From Siphonodentalium dalli (taxonomy: Eukaryota; Mollusca; Scaphopoda; Gadilida; Siphonodentaliidae), in contig CP136067.1 of NCBI GenBank assembly GCA_032622095.1, positions 192,536,052-192,600,051 of the forward strand: a DNA stretch of 64,000 bases, in the 5' to 3' direction. Below, piece after piece: positions 1 to 9,498 of this stretch (within the stretch, counting starts at the first letter, position 1; each line of letters opens with the position of its first letter). The notes beneath the pieces are model-generated. The model was given only the letters and a program-made list of their open reading frames with translations. It did no database searches and was not told where the DNA came from. The position numbers were made by a program, and so were the translations under genes.

Positions 1-156
1 CTCGGTAAACCTCGGCTCAAATCGAATTTAGTGAACTCGGTTGATAAATTCCGTATAAAATAGAAACTCATGTGAGATCCTCTATATATATAGACATGCT
101 ACTTCAATATATCCTCGTGCAAATAGGTTCATATTGGACCTAACTTTACTGACATT

Positions 157-530
157 GGTCACCATGGGAATGTAGCCGCATTCGTTAATCTATATACAGT
201 ATATAACAAGAATCGTTACCATGGGAATGTAGCCGCATTCGTTAATGTTTATACAGTATATAACAAGAATCGTCACCATGGGAATGTAGCCGCATTCGTT
301 AATGTTTATACAGTATATAACAAGAATCGTCACCGTGGGAATGTAGCCGCATTCGTTAATGTTTATACAGTATATAACAAGAATCGTCACCGTGGGAATG
401 TAGCCGCATTCGTTAATGTTTATACAGTATATAACAAGAATCGTCACCGTGGGAATGTAGCCGCATTCGTTAATGTTTATACAGTATATAACAAGAGTCG
501 TCACCATGGGAATGTAGCCGCATTCGTTAA
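157..530. repeat. 57-bp minisatellite, left block
   Basis: About six copies of a 57-bp unit whose landmarks are CACCATGGGAATGTAGCC, CATTCGTTAAT and TATATAACAAGA. The copies differ by a few bases. The same unit recurs, more diverged, at 1087-1195 and 9191-9498, so these blocks were one array before the insertions between them. The long reading frame across the array is only the period being a multiple of three. Confidence 0.93.
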
Positions 531-1086
531 TCTATATATATAAAAGAGCAGGATATGTCAGTCCGTCTGTCCGTCCGTCAGTTGTCCGGATTTTTCTCCC
601 AGATTGCTGGTCCGATTTCAACCCAATTTGGTGTGGTGACTCGGGGTACCCTGGCGGATCGAGGTTATATCAGCGTTAGTTTTTTTTTAAAACTGTGATC
701 TAAAAAAATTAAATTAAAGAAATAACAAAAAACAAATAAGCTCATTATGGGCCTATTTCAGCACCAGATGTAAGCTCTTTATAGAAATGTTTTCATTGTG
801 GCCCGCACCATCCAACAGAATAACGGGTATAATTCCACTATGGGCTTATATCAGAACCAAATAAGTCCAGTATGAACCAATGTCAATATTTAGGTCCAAT
901 ATGAACATATTTGCCTGATGATATATTGAAGTAGCATACTAATATTACCAATATATATAAAATAGTAGGATGTGTCTGCCATGTGCGCGAAGCACACCCA
1001 TGGGCCACACACTCTTAGTGCACAAAGGGGCCGCATGCCTCTCCGTCGCTGAATATAGGCTCCCGAATGGAGCCTGTTGCAGCTAG
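531..1086 (+). mobile_element. Helitron-like non-autonomous element, family 1
   Basis: The left end is 5'-TC (TCTATATATATAAAAGAGC) directly after an A. The right end is a hairpin (AGGCTCC, loop, GGAGCCT), then GTTGCAG, then CTAG directly before a T. These are Helitron hallmarks: a 5' TC, a subterminal 3' hairpin, a CTRR end, and insertion between A and T. Removing 531-1086 restores a normal 57-bp minisatellite unit (CATTCGTTAA joined to TGATTATATATAAC). After the 5' end come a GTCCGTCTGTCC microsatellite and a block resembling the one in the other Helitron-like units here. A second, related head lies near 945, so the element may be two nested pieces. No coding capacity was seen. Confidence 0.7.
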
Positions 1087-1195
1087 TGATTATATATAAC
1101 ACGAATCGTCACCATGGGAACGTATAGCCCCATTAGATAGCGGTTGCATATGGCAAGACTCGACACCGGCCATGGGATGTAGCCGCATTCGTTAA
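1087..1195. repeat. 57-bp minisatellite remnant between two insertions
   Basis: Two diverged units of the 57-bp minisatellite (CACCATGGGAACG, then GTAGCCGCATTCGTTAA). It is bounded on the left by the CTAG end of the 531-1086 element and on the right by the TC start of the large tandem array. Confidence 0.8.
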
Positions 1196-1793
1196 TCTCT
1201 CCTACATATTTTGAAGACCTCTGTCTGTCTGTTTGTCTGTTTGTCATTTATACAAATCTACGATTCTCGACCGATCGGGACGAAACTTGGTACGTGTGTG
1301 TAGTTTGACCAGGCGGTGGACGTTGTCGTATTGGCGATCCCGTACGACGCCAGCTTCGCGCATGCGCAGACCAGATCTCGGAAACGGGTAGAGCTATCGA
1401 CTTGAAATTTGGTTTTTGAATAGCTCGGACAACGTCGGGCTCATCGGCTAGTCTCATATATATTTTGAAGACCTCTGTCTGTCTGTCTGAATGTCTGTCT
1501 GTCTGTCTACGATTCTCGACCGATCGGGACGAAACTTGGTACGTGTGTGTAGTTTGACCAGGCGGTGGACGTTGTCGTAATGGCGAGCCCGTGCGGCGCC
1601 CGCTTCGCGCATGCGCAGACGAGATCTCGGAAACGGGTGGAGCTATCGACTTGAAATTTGCTATGTGAATGTATCTTGCCCCGGATACGAATTTTATCGT
1701 GTCGCCGAGCCCGTACAACGCCAGTTTCGCGCATGCGCAGACGAGATCTCGGAAACGGGTAGAGCTATCGACTTGAAATTTGGTATGTGAATG

Positions 1794-4700
1794 CATCTTG
1801 CCCCGGATACGAATTTTATCAGGTCGCCGAGCTCGTGCGACGCCAGCTTCGCGCATGCGCAGACCAGATCTCGGAAACGGGTGGAGCTATCGACTTGAAC
1901 TTTGGTATGTGAATGTATCTTTCCCCGGATACGAATTTTATCGGGTCGCCGAGCCCGTGCGACGCCAGCTTCGCGCATGCGCAGACCAGATCTCGGAAAC
2001 GGGTGGAGCTATCGACTTGAAATTTGGTATGTGAATGTATCTTGCCCCGGATACGAATTTTATCGGGTCGCCGAGCCCGTGCGACGCCAGGTTCGCGCAT
2101 GCGCAGACCAGATCTCGGAAACGGGTAGAGTTATCGACTTGAAATTTGGTCTCGGAAACGGGTGGAGCTATCGACTTGAAATTTGCTATGTGAATAGCCC
2201 GGACAACGTCGGGCTCATCGGCTAGTCTCATATATATTTTGAAAACCTCTGTCTGTCTGTCTGTCTGTCTGTTTGTCATTAATACAAATCTACGATTCTC
2301 GACCGATCGGGACGACACTTGGTACGTGTGTGCAGTTTTACCAGGCGGTGGTCGTTGTCGTATTGGCCACGAATTTTATCGGGTCGCCGAGCCCGTATGA
2401 CGTCAGCTTCGCGCATGCGCAGACCAGATCTCGGAAACGGGTGGAGCCATCGATTTGAAATTTGGTTTTTGAATAGCCCGGACAACGTCGGGCTCATCGG
2501 CTAGTCTCATATATATTTTGAAGACCTCTGTCTGTATGTATGTTTGTTTGTTTGTCTGTCTGTCTGTCATTGATACAAATCTACGATTCTCGACCGATCG
2601 GGACGAAACTTGGTACGTGTGTGCAGTTTTACCAGGCGGTGGTCGTTGTCGTATTGGCGAGCCCGTGCGACGCCCGTGCAGCGCATGCGCAGACGAGATC
2701 TCGGAAACGGAAGGAGCTATCGACTTGAAATTTGCTATGTGAATGTATCTTGCCCCGGATGCGAATTTTATCGGGTCGCCGAGCCCGTGCGACGCCAGCT
2801 TCGCGCACGCGCAGACGAGATCTCGAAAACGGGTGGACCTATCGACTTGAAATTTGGTATGTGAATGTATATTGCCCCGGATACGAATTTTATCGGGTCG
2901 CCGAGCCCGTACGACGTCAGCTTCGCGCATGCGCAGACCAGATCTCGGAAACGGGTGGAGCCATCGACTTGAAATTTGGTTTTTGAATAGCCCGGACAAC
3001 GTCGGGCTCATCGGCTAGTCTCATATATATTTTGAAGACCTCTGTCTGTATGTATGTTTGTTTGTTTGTCTGTCTGTCTGTCATTGATACAAATCTACGA
3101 TTCTCGACCGATCGGGACGAAACTTGGTACGTGTGTGTAGTTTGACCAGGCGGTGAACGTTGTTGTATTGGCGAGCCCGTGCGGCGCCCGTGCAGCGCAT
3201 GCGCAGACGAGATCTCGGAAACGGGTGGAGCTATCGACTTCAAATTTGCTATGTGAATGTATCTTGCCCCGGATGCGAATTTTATCGGGTCGCCGAGCCC
3301 GTGCGACGCCAGCTTCGCGCATGCACAGACGAGATCTCGGAAACGGGTGGAGCTATCGACTTGAAATTTGCTATGTGAATGTATCTTGCCCCGGATACGA
3401 AATTTATCGGGTCGCCGAGCCCGTGCGACGCCAGTTTCGCGAATGCGCAGACCAGATCTCGGAAACGGGTGGAGCTATCGACTTGAAATTAGGTTTTTGA
3501 ATAGCTATCGACTTGAAATTTGGTTTTTGAATAGCCCGGACAACGTCGGGCTCATCGGCTAGTCTCATATATATTTTGAAGACCTCTGTTTGTCTGTTTG
3601 TTTGTCTGTATGTTTGTCTGTCATTTATACAAATCTACGATTCTCGTCCGATCTGGACGAAACTTGGTACGTGTGTGTAGTTTGACCAGGCGGTGGACGT
3701 TGTTGTATTGGCGAGCCCGTGCGACGCAAGCTTCGCGCATGCTCAGACCAGATCTCGGAAACGGGTGGAGCTATCGACTTGAAATTTGCTATGTGAATGT
3801 ATCTTGCCGCGGATACTAATTTTATCGGGTCGCCGAGCCCGTGCGACGCCAGCTTCGTGCATGCGCTGACGAGATCTCGGAAACGGGTGGAGCTATCGAC
3901 TTGAAATTTGGTATGTGAATGTATCTTGCCCCGGATACGAATTTTATCGGGTCGCCGAGCCCGTGCGACGCCAGCTTCGCGCATGCGCAGACCAGATCTC
4001 GGAAACGGGTTGATCTATCGACTTGAAATTTGGTTTTTGAATAGCCCGGACAACGTCGGGCTCATCGGCTAGTCTCATATATATTTTGAAGACCACTGTT
4101 TGTCTGTATGTTTGTCTGTATGTTTGTCTGTCATTTATACAAATCTACGATTCTCCACCTATCGGGACAAAACTTGGTACGTGTGTGTGTAGTTTGACCA
4201 GGCGGTCGACGTTGTCGTATTGGCGAGCCCGTGCGGCGCCCGGTTCGCGCATGCGCAGACGATATCTCGGAAACGGGTAGAGCTATCGACTTGAAATTTG
4301 CTATGTGAATGTATCTTGCCCCGGATACGAATTTTATCAGGTCGCCGAGCTCGTGCGACGCCAGCTTCGCGCATGCGCAGACCAGATCTCGGAAACGGGT
4401 GGAGCTATCGACTTGAACTTTGGTATGTGAATGTATCTTTCCCCGGATACGAATTTTATCGGGTCGCCGAGCCCGTGCGACGCCAGCTTCGCGCATGCGC
4501 AGACCAGATCTCGGAAACGGGTGGAGCTATCGACTTGAAATTTGGTATGTGAATGTATCTTGCCCCGGATACGAATTTTATCGGGTCGCCGAGCCCGTGC
4601 GACGCCAGGTTCGCGCATGCGCAGACCAGATCTCGGAAACGGGTAGAGTTATCGACTTGAAATTTGGTCTCGGAAACGGGTGGAGCTATCGACTTGAAAT

Positions 4701-6829
4701 TTGCTATGTGAATAGCCCGGACAACGTCGGGCTCATCGGCTAGTCTCATATATATTTTGAAAACCTCTGTCTGTCTGTCTGTCTGTCTGTTTGTCATTAA
4801 TACAAATCTACGATTCTCGACCGATCGGGACGACACTTGGTACGTGTGTGCAGTTTTACCAGGCGGTGGTCGTTGTCGTATTGGCCACGAATTTTATCGG
4901 GTCGCCGAGCCCGTATGACGTCAGCTTCGCGCATGCGCAGACCAGATCTCGGAAACGGGTGGAGCCATCGACTTGAAATTTGGTTTTTGAATAGCCCGGA
5001 CAACGTCGGGCTCATCGGCTAGTCTCATATATATTTTGAAGACCTCTGTCTGTATGTATGTTTGTTTGTTTGTCTGTCTGTCTGTCATTGATACAAATCT
5101 ACGATTCTCGACCGATCGGGACGAAACTTGGTACGTGTGTGCAGTTTTACCAGGCGGTGGTCGTTGTCGTATTGGCGAGCCCGTGCGACGCCCGTGCAGC
5201 GCATGCGCAGACGAGATCTCGGAAACGGAAGGAGCTATCGACTTGAAATTTGCTATGTGAATGTATCTTGCCCCGGATGCGAATTTTATCGGGTCGCCGA
5301 GCCCGTGCGACGCCAGCTTCGCGCACGCGCAGACGAGATCTCGAAAACGGGTGGACCTATCGACTTGAAATTTGGTATGTGAATGTATATTGCCCCGGAT
5401 ACGAATTTTATCGGGTCGCCGAGCCCGTACGACGTCAGCTTCGCGCATGCGCAGACCAGATCTCGGAAACGGGTGGAGCCATCGACTTGAAATTTGGTTT
5501 TTGAATAGCCCGGACAACGTCGGGCTCATCGGCTAGTCTCATATATATTTTGAAGACCTCTGTCTGTATGTATGTTTGTTTGTTTGTCTGTCTGTCTGTC
5601 ATTGATACAAATCTACGATTCTCGACCGATCGGGACGAAACTTGGTACGTGTGTGTAGTTTGACCAGGCGGTGAACGTTGTTGTATTGGCGAGCCCGTGC
5701 GGCGCCCGTGCAGCGCATGCGCAGACGAGATCTCGGAAACGGGTGGAGCTATCGACTTCAAATTTGCTATGTGAATGTATCTTGCCCCGGATGCGAATTT
5801 TATCGGGTCGCCGAGCCCGTGCGACGCCAGCTTCGCGCATGCACAGACGAGATCTCGGAAACGGGTGGAGCTATCGACTTGAAATTTGCTATGTGAATGT
5901 ATCTTGCCCCGGATACGAAATTTATCGGGTCGCCGAGCCCGTGCGACGCCAGTTTCGCGAATGCGCAGACCAGATCTCGGAAACGGGTGGAGCTATCGAC
6001 TTGAAATTAGGTTTTTGAATAGCTATCGACTTGAAATTTGGTTTTTGAATAGCCCGGACAACGTCGGGCTCATCGGCTAGTCTCATATATATTTTGAAGA
6101 CCTCTGTTTGTCTGTTTGTTTGTCTGTATGTTTGTCTGTCATTTATACAAATCTACGATTCTCGTCCGATCTGGACGAAACTTGGTACGTGTGTGTAGTT
6201 TGACCAGGCGGTGGACGTTGTTGTATTGGCGAGCCCGTGCGACGCAAGCTTCGCGCATGCTCAGACCAGATCTCGGAAACGGGTGGAGCTATCGACTTGA
6301 AATTTGCTATGTGAATGTATCTTGCCGCGGATACTAATTTTATCGGGTCGCCGAGCCCGTGCGACGCCAGCTTCGTGCATGCGCTGACGAGATCTCGGAA
6401 ACGGGTGGAGCTATCGACTTGAAATTTGGTATGTGAATGTATCTTGCCCCGGATACGAATTTTATCGGGTCGCCGAGCCCGTGCGACGCCAGCTTCGCGC
6501 ATGCGCAGACCAGATCTCGGAAACGGGTTGATCTATCGACTTGAAATTTGGTTTTTGAATAGCCCGGACAACGTCGGGCTCATCGGCTAGTCTCATATAT
6601 ATTTTGAAGACCACTGTTTGTCTGTATGTTTGTCTGTATGTTTGTCTGTCATTTATACAAATCTACGATTCTCCACCTATCGGGACAAAACTTGGTACGT
6701 GTGTGTGTAGTTTGACCAGGCGGTCGACGTTGTCGTATTGGCGAGCCCGTGCGGCGCCCGGTTCGCGCATGCGCAGACGATATCTCGGAAACGGGTAGAG
6801 CTATCGACTTGAAATTTGCTATGTGAATG
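1794..6829. repeat. 2,518-bp higher-order tandem duplication inside the array
   Basis: Sequence from about 1794 to 4311 is repeated at about 4312-6829 with a constant offset of 2,518 bp and almost no differences; one seen is T at 2456 against C in the second copy. Each copy contains five CTAG/TC joints and a distinctive series of variant 122-bp units, so a multi-element block was duplicated recently as one piece. An assembly collapse or expansion error cannot be excluded. Confidence 0.9.
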
Positions 6830-7084
6830 TATCTTGCCCCGGATACGAATTTTATCGGGTCGCCGAGCCCGTGCGACGCCAGCTTCGCACATGCGCAGAC
6901 CAGATCTCGGAAACGGGTGGAGCTATCGACTTGAAATTTGGTATGTGAATGTATCTTTCCCAGTATACGAATTTTATCGGGTCGCCGAGCCCGTGCGACT
7001 GCATGCGCAGACCAGATCTCGGAAATTGCAGACCAGATCTCGGAAATTTTGTATGTGAATGTACCCGTGCGACGCCAGCTTCGC

Positions 7085-7978
7085 GCAGCCCTCGATACAT
7101 GCACGAAAAGACACAAGACTTTATGTTATCAGAACATTTCATCAACATTTGTGCATTTGTTGACATTGTTGGGATGTACTCTCCTTGAATCAGAGCTAAA
7201 ATATGGTAATATACAAAGAATATAACATATAAATGGAGAAAAGTAGTACCAAATGCCAAAATTGAAACTATATACCTCTCATGTATATTGCAAAAAAGAA
7301 ATACAAGTGACATAATTAATTTATTAAATTGCATGCCAGTAAAGTGTAATGGCTGTAAGAATGTTAAGGAGGAATTAAAAAAAAAATCTCAATTTCAAAC
7401 TAGAAACTCGGCGATGCAGCGAAATTGTGCCGTCATCATTCACGATACATGCACGAAAAGACACAAGACTTTATGTAATCATCAACATTCATCCATTAAT
7501 TAATCAGAAGCATATCTTCCCCTATTCTGGCGTGATCTGTGAACTGTGAAAATGCATTTCTATTAGAATATCAAACATGATATAGACGCTCTTTATTATT
7601 TCCATATCAGGAATCCGTTCACAGATAACGCTCTTTATATGTTAGCCAGGAATTCTATGTCTACCAAACGCCACGAACTAACGTTTTGTGCATTTGTTGA
7701 CATTGTTGGGATGCACTCTCCTTGAATCAGAGCTTCGTGGAATATCTTTTCTGATTTCTTGATTACCATTGGAGTTCCACATCTCGGAAAAGGATGGAGC
7801 TATCGACTTGAAATGTATTAATCAGAAGCATATCTTCCCCTAAGACTTTATGTTATCAGAACAAGGACAATTCTTCCCACTAACATTCATCCACTAAAAT
7901 CTGGTCAATAATAACGAAATTGTACCGTCATCATTCACCGGCAGCCCTCGATACATGCAAGAAAAAACAAGACTTTAT
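7085..7978. other. Non-array patchwork segment interrupting the Helitron-like array
   Basis: About 0.9 kb that lacks the 122-bp repeat. Several short segments recur inside it in shuffled order: CGATACATGCACGAAAAGAC at 7093, 7443 and (variant) 7950; GTGCATTTGTTGACATTGTT near 7150 and 7688; CAGAAGCATATCTTCCCCT near 7505 and 7821. No open frame of note. It may be captured flanking DNA that was rearranged with the array. Confidence 0.6.
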
Positions 7979-9190
7979 ACGACGCCAGCTTCGCGCATGC
8001 GCAGACCAGATCTCGGAAACGGGGGGAGCTATCGACTTGAAAGTTGGTAATTGAATGTATCTTGCCCCGTATACGATTTTATCGGGTCGCCGAGCCCGTG
8101 CGACGCCAGCTTCGCGCATGCGCAGACCAGATCTCGGAAATGGGTGGAGCTATCGACTTGGAATTTGGTTTTTTAATAGCTATCGACTTGGAATTTGGTT
8201 TTTGAATAGCCCGGACAACGTCGGGCTCATCGGCTAGTCTCATATATATTTTGAAGACCTCTGTCTGTCTGTCATTTATACAAATCTACGATTCTCCACC
8301 GATCGGTACGAAACTTGGTACGTGTGTGTAGTTTGACCAGGCGGTCGACGTTGTCGTATTGGCGAGCCCGTGTGGCGCCCGCTTCGCGCATGCGCAGACG
8401 ATATCTCTGAAACGGGTGGAGCCATCGACTTGAAATTTGCTATGTGAATGTATCTTGAATGTATCTTGTGGCGCCCGCTTCGCGCATGCGCAGACCAGAT
8501 CTCGGAAACGGGTAGAGCTATCGACTTGAAATTTGGTTTTTGAATAGCCCGGACAACGTCGGGCTGGGTAGAGCTATCGACTTGAAATTTGGTTTTTGAA
8601 TAGCCCGGACAACGTCGGGCTTATCGGCTAGTCTCATATATATTTTTGAAGACCTCTGTCTGTATGTACATGTATGTCTGTATGTATGGCATTGATACAA
8701 ATCTACGATTCTCGACCGATCGGGACGAAACTTGGTACGTGTGTGTAGTTTGACCAGGCGGTCGTCGTTGTCGTATTGGCGAGCCCGTGTGGCGCCCGCT
8801 TCGCGCATGCGCAGACGAGATCTCGGAAACGGGTGGAGCAATCGACTTGAAATTTGGTATGTGAATGTATCTTGCCCCGGATACGAATTTTATCGGGTCG
8901 CCGAGCCCGTGCGATGCCAGCTTCGCGCATGCGCAGACGAGATCTCGGAAACGGGTGGAGCTATCGACTTGAAATTTGGTATGTGAATGTATCTTGCCCC
9001 GGATACGAACTTTATCGGGTCGCCGGGCCCGTGCGACGCCAGCTTCGCGCAGACCAGATCTCGGAAACGGGTAGAGCTATCGACTTGAAATTTGGTTTTT
9101 GAATAGCCCGGACAACGTCGGGCTGGGTAGAGCTATCGACTTGAAATTTGGTTTTTGAATAGCCCGGACAACGTCGGGCTCATCGGCTAG

Positions 9191-9498
9191 TGGTTATATA
9201 TAACAAGAGTCGTCACCATGGCAATGTAGCCTCATTCGTTAATCGTTATAAACACCACGAGTCGTCACCATGTGAATGTAGCCTCACTCGTCAATGGTTA
9301 TAAATGACAACAAGTCATCACCACGATGGGAATGCAGCCTCATTCGTTAATAGCTATATATAACAAGAATGGTCACAATGGGAATGTAGCCTCATTCGTT
9401 AATCGTTATATACATCACGAGTCGTCACCATGTGAATGTAGCCTCATTCGTTAATCATTATTATAAAACAAGAGTCCTCACCATGGGAACGTATAGCC
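9191..9498. repeat. 57-bp minisatellite, right block
   Basis: About five diverged units (CATTCGTTAATCGTTATATA, CACCATGTGAATGTAGCC). The block runs up to the stop codon of the gene that begins at 9499, so that gene's 3' untranslated region would be made of this minisatellite. Confidence 0.85.

Larger units (their letters stand above)
1196..9190 (+). mobile_element. Helitron-like elements in a head-to-tail tandem array, family 2
   Basis: Each unit starts with TCTCATATATATTTTGAAG, followed by a CTGT/TTGT microsatellite and a conserved block ending AAACTTGGTACGTGTGTG. Next come one to five copies of a 122-bp repeat (landmarks CCCCGGATACGAATTTTATC, GCGCATGCGCAGAC, GGAGCTATCGACTTGAAA). The unit ends with the hairpin AGCCCGGACAACGTCGGGCT, TCATCGG and CTAG. 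Thirteen internal joints read CTAG directly followed by TCTCATATA, at 1448, 2222, 2501, 3015, 3559, 4069, 4740, 5019, 5533, 6077, 6587, 8234 and 8628. The last CTAG (9187-9190) precedes a T of the flanking minisatellite, and the array starts after an A, so the whole block sits at an A/T target. No Rep or helicase coding was seen. Array frames are open only by periodicity. Confidence 0.82.

Noticed and set aside
190-507. 105-codon frame on the minus strand with a 19-residue repeat
   Set aside because: It is the 57-bp minisatellite read in an open phase; the unit is a multiple of three.
1248-8986. Dozens of overlapping 60-200-codon frames on both strands
   Set aside because: They follow the 122-bp repeat, exist on both strands at once, repeat with the 2,518-bp duplication, and show no protein-like constraint.
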